Shown: positions 6,483 to 15,616, numbered from the stretch's first letter. The stretch is 64,000 nt of DNA from Paenibacillus sp. J5C2022 (GCF_025567625.1 NZ_JAOQJC010000013.1:62001-126000); one strand, 5' to 3'. Notes: generated from the sequence alone by a model not told the origin. Program-made: numbers and translations.

Positions 6483-8762
6483 TCACTCCCCCTTCAGCCT
6501 GCGCACCGCCTCCCTCGTTCTTCCCCAAGAGCCGTAGGCGACCACCGCAAGTGGCGTTCCCCTCTCCGTCATATGTTGAGAGAGTCTGTGCGACAACCGG
6601 GAGGGAAATCGCTCCGCAGCCACACTTTTCAATTCGCCTGCATCATAATAAATGACCTTGCCGTCCGTCTGATCCAGGCAAGTGACGGCTATGCTGACGC
6701 TGGTCTGCTTGCCAGCTTCTAACACCTTCACCGCATCTTCGCCAATGAATGCAAGCATGCTATCAAGATCCAAATAACCGTAGCGCAGCGCTCCCTGCCA
6801 CTCGTTGGGACTGTTGGTAGGATCGTATACTTGCGGATAAGGCAGCTCATCCAATTCCTTCGGCAGCGGGCCGGCGCCATGACGGGTCAAGTAAGCTCGG
6901 GTCACATAACATACCTCAAGCTGATAGCCCTGCTGAAGGAAGGAGGAGTCTGTAATGGCGTCAAGTATGTGAAGCACGTTGCCAATCCCGGTCGTGGAAT
7001 GGGTAATATGCGGTGAGAATTGCTCCAGATGCTGGTCGAGAAGCAAGCCTTGCGCCCCCTCGAATACGAGGTTGTCGTACGCAGCCAACAGATTCGCGTC
7101 CGAGAGCGTCGTCCGTCCCAGCAGGAGATCGAAGTCTTGCAAATAAGCCGCCAATACCCCCTCATCAAAAAGGGGCAACCGAAATATGTCCGGAACCTCT
7201 TGCAAGGACACCCCCAGCTCAGCCAGCCTTGCAGGCACATACTCGTCCCTTATTGAGCGCAGCAAATCGATGAATTGCCCTTTCTGATGCAACGACGCGC
7301 ACTGCGACAATACGGTACGGTAACGAGCTTCTTCGCAGCGTACGACCGTCTCGCTAATGCCAAGACCGCAGCTGCCATGCCGGCCCTCTCCCCTGACCGT
7401 CTCCACAATCTGGTTGATCAGCATATCGTAAGGTGTGGTGACCATCGCTTCCCCGTCTGCGAACACCTTCGGCACCGTAGCATGCAGCTTGGCATGCAGT
7501 TGGTCGTACTCTTCGGCGAACAAGATCGGGTTCATGAGGAAGAACGAGCTTAAATAGGTAGGCAAGCCAAGCAGCGCACCGCTTCCGAAATGGCTGAACA
7601 CATGCTCTTTGCCTCCCGGCGTCACAACGGTGTTATGCGAGATGGCGCCATTGGCAATGTAACTGTGCGACAGCGGAAGGGTCAGATCGTACACCGTCTC
7701 ATAGCTCCAATTCCGTTCCACTCGCCTGATGGAAGCCGTATGATATTGCTCCACCGTATCATCAGGCAGCGCCCATCCGTGCTGCCTTCCCGCAATGATG
7801 GCAGCTCCATCCGCACCTTCCGCTTTCTCAGCCGCCTTGACGGTCTGTCGACTCCGCAATCGTCTCCCGATTTTACCGTACCGCTTGTCTGCAGTCTTCA
7901 GCTTCAGCCCCAGCATCTCGCGCAATTGATCGCTTCCCGTACCATACAAGTACAGGCACTCACGCTCTCCATTGCTGTTCCCCACGCCGTAGCTGCCTCC
8001 CCTGCAGCGCAGATTACCTGGAACACCCAGCAGGAACAGCATTTGCTGCACCTCGCGAAGCAGCTTCAGCGACGGATGCCGCAGCACCAGCAAGCAGCTG
8101 CTGCCCCTATCTGTCGCTGAAGTAACGAGTATAGCTGCGGATTGGAACAGTCCTTTCAGATAAGAAGCGATAATGGACAAGCAACCCTCCATAATATAAA
8201 CCGGCGTTGAGGCGTCGGCGGCAGCGGCTTCATCCAGCCTGCCTTCTTCGCCGATTATCTCCCCTTCCTGCTCGGCTATCAGCTCCATCTGATCTCCGAC
8301 GACGATGTTGGCGCCTCTGTAGCCGTTGTAAGCTTTCGGGAACAGGAACAAATGTCTGTCCTTATTCAGGTCGCCACTCTGAACCCAACAAGCCTGGCCC
8401 AGCTGACGGTCCCATACATAGTAGGGGTGCGCATCCGTACATTTGAACTGCACGCCGTTCGAGAGCATGATTCGGTGTGCCAGCTTGTTCTCTTCGCGAA
8501 GCGACGAAGAGACGGCTTCGCCGTCAAGGTCCCGATTATAGACGATGCGATATCTCTCACGGAGGGAGGCCATCTCACTTAGATACCGGATGCCGTAAGG
8601 TGTCAGCACAAGCGTATCTCCTGTCTGACAGTGCCCTGCTTGCGCTCCGCCATTAAATCTGATGACGATGCCGCTCTCGCTCTGGCTGGCGAAATAATCC
8701 GTCATCAGCCCTTTGCCTTCGTCGCCGTAATTGGCTCCGATGACGACCTTTGCTGTCTTCAT
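6483..8762 (-). CDS. Adenylosuccinate-synthetase-like protein containing an intein
   Basis: 759 residues from ATG 8762 (GGGGAGGG just upstream); 426 after removal of the intein (residues 45-377). PurA landmarks are GANYGDEGKG (catalytic Asp and phosphate loop), GGAQAGH/TVV (His equivalent to E. coli His41), FEGAQGLLLD, TRAYLTRHGAGPLPKEL and YGSWGRT near the C-terminus. PurA joins IMP and aspartate using GTP. This copy diverges: NAGH is QAGH, and the TTGRGIGP segment with the IMP-binding Arg reads HGSCGLGISETV. A paralogue with another nucleotide substrate is therefore possible. It follows the VWA and J-domain genes on the same strand, across a hairpin. Confidence 0.88.
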   Translation of the reverse strand: MKTAKVVIGANYGDEGKGLMTDYFASQSESGIVIRFNGGAQAGHCQTGDTLVLTPYGIRYLSEMASLRERYRIVYNRDLDGEAVSSSLREENKLAHRIMLSNGVQFKCTDAHPYYVWDRQLGQACWVQSGDLNKDRHLFLFPKAYNGYRGANIVVGDQMELIAEQEGEIIGEEGRLDEAAAADASTPVYIMEGCLSIIASYLKGLFQSAAILVTSATDRGSSCLLVLRHPSLKLLREVQQMLFLLGVPGNLRCRGGSYGVGNSNGERECLYLYGTGSDQLREMLGLKLKTADKRYGKIGRRLRSRQTVKAAEKAEGADGAAIIAGRQHGWALPDDTVEQYHTASIRRVERNWSYETVYDLTLPLSHSYIANGAISHNTVVTPGGKEHVFSHFGSGALLGLPTYLSSFFLMNPILFAEEYDQLHAKLHATVPKVFADGEAMVTTPYDMLINQIVETVRGEGRHGSCGLGISETVVRCEEARYRTVLSQCASLHQKGQFIDLLRSIRDEYVPARLAELGVSLQEVPDIFRLPLFDEGVLAAYLQDFDLLLGRTTLSDANLLAAYDNLVFEGAQGLLLDQHLEQFSPHITHSTTGIGNVLHILDAITDSSFLQQGYQLEVCYVTRAYLTRHGAGPLPKELDELPYPQVYDPTNSPNEWQGALRYGYLDLDSMLAFIGEDAVKVLEAGKQTSVSIAVTCLDQTDGKVIYYDAGELKSVAAERFPSRLSHRLSQHMTERGTPLAVVAYGSWGRTREAVRRLKGE
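7632..8630 (-). other. Intein (333 residues) in the PurA-like protein
   Basis: The in-frame insertion begins at Cys (TGT 8628-8630), directly after the active-site His of GGAQAGH. It ends in His-Asn, directly before Thr of TVV. Splicing motifs: N-terminal CQTGDTLVLTPYG (block A), TDAH (block B, Thr-x-x-His), YETVYDLTLPLSHSYIANG (block F) and GAISHN with +1 Thr (block G). All residues needed for splicing are present. The central part has one degenerate LAGLIDADG-like motif, YLKGLFQSAA, lacking the acidic residue, and no recognisable first motif. The homing endonuclease is therefore probably dead and partly deleted. Confidence 0.95.
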
Positions 8763-8789
8763 TCCCATCCCTCCCCTTCGGACGCATGA

Positions 8790-8823
8790 CAAAAGCTCCC
8801 GTGACTTCGGAGTCGCGGGAGCC
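8790..8823 (-). terminator. Terminator-like hairpin between the VWA and PurA-like genes
   Basis: Twelve-pair stem GCTCCCGCGACT/AGTCACGGGAGC (one mismatch) followed by TTTT on the minus strand. It lies 28 nt behind the VWA stop and 28 nt ahead of the PurA-like ATG, so it may end the transcript or attenuate read-through into the intein-bearing gene. Confidence 0.8.
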
Positions 8824-8850
8824 GCGTCGATGACTTCATTGAACCGTTGG

Positions 8851-9786
8851 CTAGAACGTTATCAGTCCGCCCGAGCCGGAATCCGAATCGGAGCCGCCGC
8901 CGGCAACCGTAATATCGCTGATCGCCTTCGAGACGACAAGGCTGGTGGAAGCGTCCCAACTGGCGGCAACCTTGCGCTTGTCCGCTCCGCCCAGCACTTG
9001 CAGCAAGGATACGATCACTTCTCCCATCTTCGTGTGGTCCATTAGCGGAATAGCGCGTTCGCCCAGCAGCTCCTTCCACGAGCTGGTTACCTGAGGCGAG
9101 GAACTGCCCCCCTCCTCCAGACAGAGATGGAACACTTCATACTTGCGGGACACCTGCTTCAGCAGCTGCTCGCAATCCAGGTCTTCCGCAATCGTATCGC
9201 CGAATACCCTGTCCGCTTGCTCCTTCGTAATGACGCTTGTCGGTCCGTCATCGCCGACGGTGAACAGATAGCCCTTCTTGCCCCGCTTCTCCATGCTGTC
9301 AATCGACGTATGCCGATCGGCGAAGTACCATGCCAGCGCATAGCCTTCTTCGCCGTTGCCTCCGCCGCCCTGCTCCAGATACAGAGCCGTCAATTGCTCC
9401 GCGATACGGATATCCGCCTCGAACTGCGTCGCTTGCAGCGGGAAGCTGTCGCAGTGCGCATCGCCGATGCCCATGAACAAGATATGCGGGTCGCTAACCG
9501 GCTGCCGTTCGTAAATTTCCGTCGCCAGCGTAGGCAAGCCGTTGCGGGCCATCGCCTCCAGCACACGCGACATGGAGCCGGTCACATCAAGCCCCACCAT
9601 GATCGGTGTCGAATTGGGATTGTCCGCAGAATCCCGCGATTCCCTGATTACGCCATTCGGGTCCAGATGCTGGGCCATGGTACGGGCGCTGTAGATGCCG
9701 CCCGCTCCCGTTGCCGCCGATTTATTCAGTATATTGCGCGCCGAGTAGCTCTTCCAATCTTGTGCCGACCAACGTCCTCCACCCAT
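8851..9786 (-). CDS. VWA-domain protein of the J-domain/PurA-like unit
   Basis: 311 residues, no signal peptide, probably cytosolic. A von Willebrand A-like fold spans about residues 60-250: MVGLDVTGSMS is a metal-ion-dependent adhesion site (Asp-x-Thr-Gly-Ser), GIGDAHCD follows the third strand, and GYLFTVGDDGPTSVIT is the later Asp-containing strand. The tail is rich in Gly and Ser (GGGSDSDSGSGG). Start ATG 9786 follows GGAGGAAATGAAGAG. The gene begins 27 nt after the J-domain gene and is probably co-transcribed with it. VWA proteins usually mediate Mg2+-dependent assembly; the partner is unknown. Confidence 0.82.
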   Translation of the reverse strand: MGGGRWSAQDWKSYSARNILNKSAATGAGGIYSARTMAQHLDPNGVIRESRDSADNPNSTPIMVGLDVTGSMSRVLEAMARNGLPTLATEIYERQPVSDPHILFMGIGDAHCDSFPLQATQFEADIRIAEQLTALYLEQGGGGNGEEGYALAWYFADRHTSIDSMEKRGKKGYLFTVGDDGPTSVITKEQADRVFGDTIAEDLDCEQLLKQVSRKYEVFHLCLEEGGSSSPQVTSSWKELLGERAIPLMDHTKMGEVIVSLLQVLGGADKRKVAASWDASTSLVVSKAISDITVAGGGSDSDSGSGGLITF

Positions 9787-9813
9787 CTCTTCATTTCCTC
9801 CCTCATATGTTGA

Positions 9814-10851
9814 CTAATTTGTTGTTGCCTGCGGATACAAGTCAGATGCCGATATGTCCATGCGGACGAAGGACTTCCTGCCGTAGCCCTGCAGCAATGT
9901 GCGGTCCCAGGCTTCATACTCCTCTACGGGATGGCCGGCAGCTCCGCCAAGCAGCCAATCCAATACCGGCTTTGGCATCGTGCTTTTCCCCTGCAGGCAG
10001 TGGCCCGATCCGTCTCCGCTCAGCATGCGGCCTACCAGTCGTATACTATCCATATCGGTCTCGTATGTGCCCTGCTTTAGATGCTTCGTCCGGTGAGACA
10101 TGATCTGGAATACATCTGCGGGCGCGCCAAGCATCCTTTCCCCATAGGGGACGCTGTAGAACCAGCCGCCGAGCAGCAGGCCGTCATGACGCGAAGGCGA
10201 AATATAATAATGATCGGGATGTATGCCGTTATGGGAAATCCCGTTGTAAGACAAGAAGCAGCCAATATTATACAAGGTGCTGAGCACCCATGCCATATGA
10301 CGGTCCGGCATGACGCCGCCGTAATAGCTCAGCACGTCTCGCAGCGGCAAGTAGCCTTCCGGCTTGTTCACGATAAGCATGTATTGCCTGAGCGTCTCGA
10401 ACCTTCCCTTCAGCCTGGGTACGACAGGCTCGAATGCCTTCTGCATCGCGGCATCGTGATAGCGGATTCCTGCGACGGTCTGCACGTAATTGTCGATGAA
10501 TGCTTCATGCTGCTTGCCTATTACATACGCTACACTGTTCTTGCATACGTAGACATCGCCCAGCTCGAACGAATAGCTGGTCATCGGCTTTAATCTGATC
10601 CATTTCCCGTCTATGGCCCGGAATTGAATAAAGCCTTGCCCCATCCACTTCCCTTCGCTCAAGTGCTTCAGACCTTCCTCATATAACGAGATAACTCGAC
10701 TCATCACGGCGGCGGCAAGAGGATCTTGCTTATTCAAGTCGGGGTGCCACCGCTTGGACAATTCACGATATTCCTCCTTCATCTCCGTTTCATTACAGTT
10801 GAACAGCTCGCCCGGCATCGTCATTCCAAGTATGGCTTCCGCTGAATGCAA
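9814..10851 (-). CDS. J-domain protein fused to a kinase-like (pseudokinase) domain
   Basis: 345 residues starting at TTG 10851, chosen because AGGAGGGAAG lies 4-5 nt upstream. Residues ~1-65 resemble a J domain: YRELSKRWHPDLNK carries the HPD tripeptide that stimulates Hsp70. Residues ~130-330 resemble a protein-kinase fold. NGISHNGIHPDHYYI sits where a catalytic loop would be, but the following DFG position reads LLLGGWF, so phosphotransfer is doubtful. It is the first gene of the unit with the VWA and PurA-like genes. It may bring DnaK to a complex of the other two; that is inference. Confidence 0.75.
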   Translation of the reverse strand: MHSAEAILGMTMPGELFNCNETEMKEEYRELSKRWHPDLNKQDPLAAAVMSRVISLYEEGLKHLSEGKWMGQGFIQFRAIDGKWIRLKPMTSYSFELGDVYVCKNSVAYVIGKQHEAFIDNYVQTVAGIRYHDAAMQKAFEPVVPRLKGRFETLRQYMLIVNKPEGYLPLRDVLSYYGGVMPDRHMAWVLSTLYNIGCFLSYNGISHNGIHPDHYYISPSRHDGLLLGGWFYSVPYGERMLGAPADVFQIMSHRTKHLKQGTYETDMDSIRLVGRMLSGDGSGHCLQGKSTMPKPVLDWLLGGAAGHPVEEYEAWDRTLLQGYGRKSFVRMDISASDLYPQATTN

Positions 10852-10913
10852 CGACTTCCCTCCTAGCTAATTCTTCCATCTCTACTATTCTATCATACCC
10901 GATGCTCGCATTG

Positions 10914-10950
10914 AAAATAGCCCATCTCCATCATCCCTGGAAATGGGCTG
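10914..10950 (-). terminator. Terminator after the class II aldolase gene
   Basis: Inverted repeat AGCCCATTTCC/GGAGATGGGCT followed by ATTTTC on the minus strand. Confidence 0.7.
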
Positions 10951-10962
10951 CGGCATATGCCG

Positions 10963-12258
10963 TTATTGGCTATCCAGCTTGAACGCTACCTCCAGCTCTT
11001 TAATTCTTTCCCCGTCGATGTGAACGATATCGCCAAGCGCTGTTGCCGCAAGTACGGATTTGGCGCTGTATTCGGCCACCTCCAGCCGGTCGAAGGCTTC
11101 CAGCAGACTCCTTCCCGCCACGATGACACAATTATTGTTCACGATCGCGATCGGCGTGGAAGGCGTGAATGTCTCCGAAGTCCGAGCGGGGTCCTGATAG
11201 ACGGCATCAAAGTCCAGCTTAGGTGTACTCCTCAGCAAAATATAGCTTTCCGGAATCGTACGCGAGTCGAACAGCGTATCCGTTACGGCAAAAGCCATAA
11301 TATGGGGAGGATGGGCGATCAGGACAGCATTCACATGAGGCTGCTTCTCATAGATGAATCGATGAAGCGGCAAGGACTTGCTTGGCATTTTGCCCTCCTC
11401 CGCCTTCCCGTCCCTGACCAGCACCATATCTTCGGGCTGCACATACTTCCGATCCGCACCGTACGGGGTGATCAGGAAGTCGTTCCCCTCCACTCTGCAG
11501 GAGAACGTGCCTTGTGTGCTGGTGAACAGCTTTTGCTTGTACGCCCGATGAACGAGTCTGCATAGCTCACGGCGGCATTCCTTCTCGTAGGTGGTCATAC
11601 CCTCGCGCCGGAACGTCTCAATGCAATCGCCCGTTTTATTGCGCATCGTCTCATAATCCCCGTCTGTCAACAGCTTCGGCTTACCGATCCGTCTTGCCTC
11701 GATCTCCAGTCTTGCGCAGAAGTCCAGTGTTTCGAAACGTTGGAACGCCTGGAACAAATCCTCGGCACCGACCACAACGCCGTGATTTTCCAGCATGACC
11801 GACTGAATGCCTTGCCTGAACACATCCGCAATATTTTTGCCCAATTCCTCACTGCCTGGCAGCGCATACGGCGCCATGCCGATAGGTCCGCATATTTGAC
11901 GCTCGTAAGGAAGCAATCGCGTATCCGGCACTTGGCGTACGATGCTGAAGGCCACCAGAGCCGGCGGATGAGCGTGAACAATCGCTTTCAGATCCGGGCG
12001 AGCCGCATAGATGAGACGATGGAAGGGCAATTCGCTGGATGGCCGATGTACCCCTTGCACGTCTCCATTCGCTTTGACGCATACCATATCCCTGCTCGAC
12101 AACGTTCCTTTGTCCACGCCTGCAGGGGTAATCCAGATGTCCCCATTGTCGTCAAGGATGGAGATATTGCCTCCGGAAGTCGTCGTCATGCCGTATTCAT
12201 AAATACGGTTCATATACAGCAGCAACTGGTCAGCGGGGGGCAGTATTTCTGTTTTCAT
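10963..12258 (-). CDS. Tandem class II aldolase/adducin-domain protein
   Basis: 431 residues made of two class II aldolase domains (about 1-205 and 215-431). The first has a full site: SGGNIS phosphate loop, SSE (catalytic Glu), HAHPP (two Zn ligands) and ENHG (third His). The second keeps the fold, but its equivalents read TQGTFS, SKS, IAHPP and NNNC, losing the Glu and two His ligands. Class II aldolases cleave sugar phosphates such as fuculose-1-phosphate or ribulose-5-phosphate. One active and one structural domain in a single chain is unusual. It is transcribed away from the aminopeptidase gene and ends at the hairpin 10914-10950. Confidence 0.88.
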   Translation of the reverse strand: MKTEILPPADQLLLYMNRIYEYGMTTTSGGNISILDDNGDIWITPAGVDKGTLSSRDMVCVKANGDVQGVHRPSSELPFHRLIYAARPDLKAIVHAHPPALVAFSIVRQVPDTRLLPYERQICGPIGMAPYALPGSEELGKNIADVFRQGIQSVMLENHGVVVGAEDLFQAFQRFETLDFCARLEIEARRIGKPKLLTDGDYETMRNKTGDCIETFRREGMTTYEKECRRELCRLVHRAYKQKLFTSTQGTFSCRVEGNDFLITPYGADRKYVQPEDMVLVRDGKAEEGKMPSKSLPLHRFIYEKQPHVNAVLIAHPPHIMAFAVTDTLFDSRTIPESYILLRSTPKLDFDAVYQDPARTSETFTPSTPIAIVNNNCVIVAGRSLLEAFDRLEVAEYSAKSVLAATALGDIVHIDGERIKELEVAFKLDSQ

Positions 12259-12425
12259 GGTTTTATACCTCTACTTTCTTCCGTTTATGATTGTTTATGT
12301 TTGTTCATTATAACCGATTCATAACGGAAGAAGTGAGATTTATATCACATGTCATAGGGAATCCGATCCGGCGAATATGTTAAACTATAAGCATACAGTA
12401 TTAATCTGCAAGAAGGAGAGAAACC

Positions 12426-13172
12426 ATGACGATACAATCGCAAGCGGATCTATTAGGTTTGATGGAGATTGGCAACATTGTGGCGATGGCGATAGAGGAA
12501 ATGAAAAAGAGCGCCAAAGCCGGCATGACGACGCTGGAGCTCGACGACATTGGCGCTCGTTATCTGGAGAAATACGGTGCTAAATCGGCGCCCAGGAAAT
12601 CCTTTCGCTTCCCCGGCCATGCCTGCATCAGCGTCAATCGAGACATCGCACACGGCATTCCCGGGAACTATAAGCTTCAGCCCGGCGATTTGATCAACGT
12701 TGACGTATGCGCGGAGAAAGACGGCTATATCGCCGATTCCGGCCAATCGTTCCAGCTTCCGCCTTTCAGCCCGGAAGTATCCCGCCTATGCAGCCATACG
12801 CGGCATGCGTTGATGGCCATTATCGGCACGCTTAAGCATGGCGTGAAAATAAGCGAGATCGGTCGTATGATGGAAGCATCGGCCGCTAAGAACGGCTACA
12901 ACGTAATTGAGAACTTGTGCAGCCATGGCGTAGGCAGAGCGATCCATGAATACCCTAATATTCCGCCCACCTACAACAAGCATGACAAGCGCAAGCTGAA
13001 GGAAGGCATGGTCATTGCGATCGAGCCGTTCTTCTCCACCGGTGCGGATTACGTCATCGAACAGCCGGACGGCTGGACTCTTCGTCTGCCATCCGACAGC
13101 TTGGCTGCCCAATTCGAGCATACGATCATCATTACGAGAGATCAGCCGATTATCGTGACGGCCGCCTCTTAA
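12426..13172 (+). CDS. map: Type I methionine aminopeptidase
   Basis: 248 residues from ATG 12426, with GAAGGAGAG nine nt upstream. The pita-bread metal ligands are in order: NVDV (Asp), ADSG (Asp), CSHGVGRAIHE (His), IEPF (Glu) and FEHT (Glu). The spacing matches type Ia enzymes that remove the initiator Met. The gene stands alone, diverging from the class II aldolase gene and ending 6 bp before the oppositely directed FAD oxidoreductase gene. Many bacilli have two map genes; this one is outside a ribosomal operon and may be the secondary copy (inference). Confidence 0.92.
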   Translation: MTIQSQADLLGLMEIGNIVAMAIEEMKKSAKAGMTTLELDDIGARYLEKYGAKSAPRKSFRFPGHACISVNRDIAHGIPGNYKLQPGDLINVDVCAEKDGYIADSGQSFQLPPFSPEVSRLCSHTRHALMAIIGTLKHGVKISEIGRMMEASAAKNGYNVIENLCSHGVGRAIHEYPNIPPTYNKHDKRKLKEGMVIAIEPFFSTGADYVIEQPDGWTLRLPSDSLAAQFEHTIIITRDQPIIVTAAS

Positions 13173-13178
13173 AGCACT

Positions 13179-15425
13179 CTATTCATATACCCGCACCTCG
13201 ACGACCTCATAGCGCGGACAGCCGTTCGTGCTCTCCATGACCAGCCTGATCGCGCTAGTCTTCGTCTCTTGCTGCAGCCGATGAACACGATGTCTGAACC
13301 GGTTATCCGTTACACGCAGCAAGAGACTCCACTGGCCGTCGACCAGCGCTTCCAAACGATAGTCCTTGACAAGCTCTGGTATGGTGTCGAACGGAGTGCG
13401 GTGATGATGCAGGTTGATCAGGTCCTCGTCTACATCGTCGTTGAAGGTGATGGCAATCTCCGACACCGTCTTCGTCTGCTCCCAGCTCAGCATTAACCAC
13501 TCTTCCCCTCCGCTCTCTTCGGATACCCACATATGCGGGCCGCCGAACGGACGCTTATAGCCGTCTATAATAATGCCAGGCGCATACGCGTTGCATTCGC
13601 CGTGCACGCGCAAGCATGCCGGCTTGCGAATATGCTTCCTTGCGTTCCATTGCACTGTCAACTGATTGAAATCATGCTCCTCCAGGGCGGCTGCCGCACG
13701 AGCAGCGCCTGTATGGAAGAAACTGAGCACGCCGGTCATCGGCTTGTGCGACAAGTGCAGCGCGACGTGCGGATTGCTCTTCACAATAAGGAATGCGTTG
13801 CGAACGCTCTCGGCATCAAGCCCAAGCTGGAACGACACCCACTGCTTCTTCCCCGGCTCCACGGCTTCAGAGGCATGTGCAAGCCGTATATGCGGGACGT
13901 AATTCTCACCGCGTTCGGTCGACCATAGCTCCACTTCGACAGTTGTCGGCTTGGCGATATCCAGGAGCAGCTCCACTTCAGTCATATGGTTCACGGGAAA
14001 GACAATGCCGAAGTCATGCTCCAGCAGCTGCCGCTCGTCTGACTTCTCCACCGCAATCCCCCGCGTCCAGCTGGATGCCTCCAGCTTCGCGTTACGCGCC
14101 ATGTCGTTGCTGTCGTTGCCGGCAATGCCTACAACTGCGGCGTCCTGGCGAAGCAGCGTCTGCTGCAGCTCTTCCATATGCCGCTCGGCGATCACGCGCG
14201 GCGATACCCCGCGCTTGACACACAGCGCCGCCCCCGTCCCTGCCGCTTCACCGATTACGGCGCATGTCGCCATGACGCGCGTCGTTCCGAAGGCGACATG
14301 GGATGCGCTTATATTGCGCCCCGCCATCAGCATATTGGACACATTGACGGAATAGAGCGAGCGGAACGGGATATGATAGATGCCGTTCGTATGAAGGTGC
14401 TTCGATCCGCTCTCTTCCGCATACATGCCTCCCGGAGGATGAAGATCGATCGACCAGCCTCCGAAGGCAACCCGGTCATGGAATTCGCGCTGTGCCAGAA
14501 TATCATTCTGATTCAACACGTAGTCGCCTGTAAAGCGGCGATATTCCCGCTTCCCGGGCACCGCGCCGACCCACTCCAGCGTCATATTGCCGGCATCGAA
14601 CTGCCCCGAATTTTTAATATAATCCCAGATGCCGTATATGACGGACCACAGCTCATCCCTTATTTTCTCATTGTCGTGCACGGTATCGTGTTCCCCGCCC
14701 CATTCGATCCACCAGTAATGGCAGCCGGAATCGCCGCTTCGAATGACTCTCCGGATCGGTATGGACGTCTGCGCGATATCCTTCGCGAAGCTGGGAGGCA
14801 CATATTTCACCGGTCTGCCTTCATCCCGGCTATAGAACAGGATCGTGCTGCCGAGTGTAATATCGTCCCCGACCTCGGGAGCCCAGGCTTCATTGTATTC
14901 ATGGCGCGCCTCCCGTCCGATCCGGTACTTGGCTCCCGCCAGGAAGCCTACCAGCCCATCCCCCGTACAGTCGATATATTGCTCGCTGCGGAAAGTTATT
15001 TTCCGCTCGGATGCCATCATCCATCCCGTCACGGAGCGGATACGGCGATTGTCCTCGTCTCCCTCCGCCTCCACTTCATGCACATCCGTATTCAGGAACA
15101 GCCGGATATTGGGCTCCGCTTTCACCTTCTCCAATACGACCAAGTCCCAATAGTAGGGATTGCCTTCCGGGTTGCGGTACTGATTCTCGACGAACAGTTC
15201 TCCCATAATCCCCGTCTCTCTGGCATTGCGATGGACGCCGTGCGCCGTTGCGCCGCATACCCATACCCGAACTTCGCTGCTGGAATTCCCGCCCAACACT
15301 GGACGGTTTTGAATGAGTGCGACCTTGCTCCCAAGCCGGGCGGCGGCAACGGCTGCGCATACACCGGCAAGCCCTCCTCCGATAACGGTAATATCCGATT
15401 CTACTGTCTCGTAACGCATGAGCAT
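13179..15425 (-). CDS. FAD-dependent oxidoreductase with C-terminal carbohydrate-binding-like domain
   Basis: 748 residues. VIGGGLAGVCAAVAAARLG is the FAD-binding Rossmann motif and PVLGGNSSSEVRVWVCGA the conserved second segment of the FAD_oxidored family (PF12831). AGRNISASHVAFGTTRVMA and GEAAGTGAALCVKRG close the flavin domain near residue 430. Residues ~450-748 form a beta-rich region. WLMLSWEQTKTVSEIAITF and HHHRTPFDTIPELVKDYRLEAL look like a discoidin-type fold. There is no signal peptide. The gene diverges from an AraC-type regulator across 191 bp, which probably controls it. Met1 and Met3 are both possible starts. Confidence 0.85.
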   Translation of the reverse strand: MLMRYETVESDITVIGGGLAGVCAAVAAARLGSKVALIQNRPVLGGNSSSEVRVWVCGATAHGVHRNARETGIMGELFVENQYRNPEGNPYYWDLVVLEKVKAEPNIRLFLNTDVHEVEAEGDEDNRRIRSVTGWMMASERKITFRSEQYIDCTGDGLVGFLAGAKYRIGREARHEYNEAWAPEVGDDITLGSTILFYSRDEGRPVKYVPPSFAKDIAQTSIPIRRVIRSGDSGCHYWWIEWGGEHDTVHDNEKIRDELWSVIYGIWDYIKNSGQFDAGNMTLEWVGAVPGKREYRRFTGDYVLNQNDILAQREFHDRVAFGGWSIDLHPPGGMYAEESGSKHLHTNGIYHIPFRSLYSVNVSNMLMAGRNISASHVAFGTTRVMATCAVIGEAAGTGAALCVKRGVSPRVIAERHMEELQQTLLRQDAAVVGIAGNDSNDMARNAKLEASSWTRGIAVEKSDERQLLEHDFGIVFPVNHMTEVELLLDIAKPTTVEVELWSTERGENYVPHIRLAHASEAVEPGKKQWVSFQLGLDAESVRNAFLIVKSNPHVALHLSHKPMTGVLSFFHTGAARAAAALEEHDFNQLTVQWNARKHIRKPACLRVHGECNAYAPGIIIDGYKRPFGGPHMWVSEESGGEEWLMLSWEQTKTVSEIAITFNDDVDEDLINLHHHRTPFDTIPELVKDYRLEALVDGQWSLLLRVTDNRFRHRVHRLQQETKTSAIRLVMESTNGCPRYEVVEVRVYE

Positions 15426-15616
15426 TCACATCCTGTCATGAATTTACCCCAATCATAGCAAGCTGCGGGCGTGTGGGAGAATATCTAAAATAGACGAATC
15501 TATATCCAAAATTTCATTGCACTATCCAACTCCATTAGTGGAAATAACCTATATTTCAATTATTGTAATCATGTATAATAAGCTGTATATCTATTTTTTC
15601 GATGGGAGGCGAGAGT

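Noticed and set aside
10081..10593. 170-codon plus-strand frame opposite the J-domain gene
   Set aside because: Antisense shadow with no ribosome site; the minus-strand gene carries clear J-domain and kinase-like motifs.
14178..15458. 426-codon plus-strand frame opposite the FAD oxidoreductase gene
   Set aside because: It is an antisense shadow of a strongly conserved gene, with no family features and no ribosome site.
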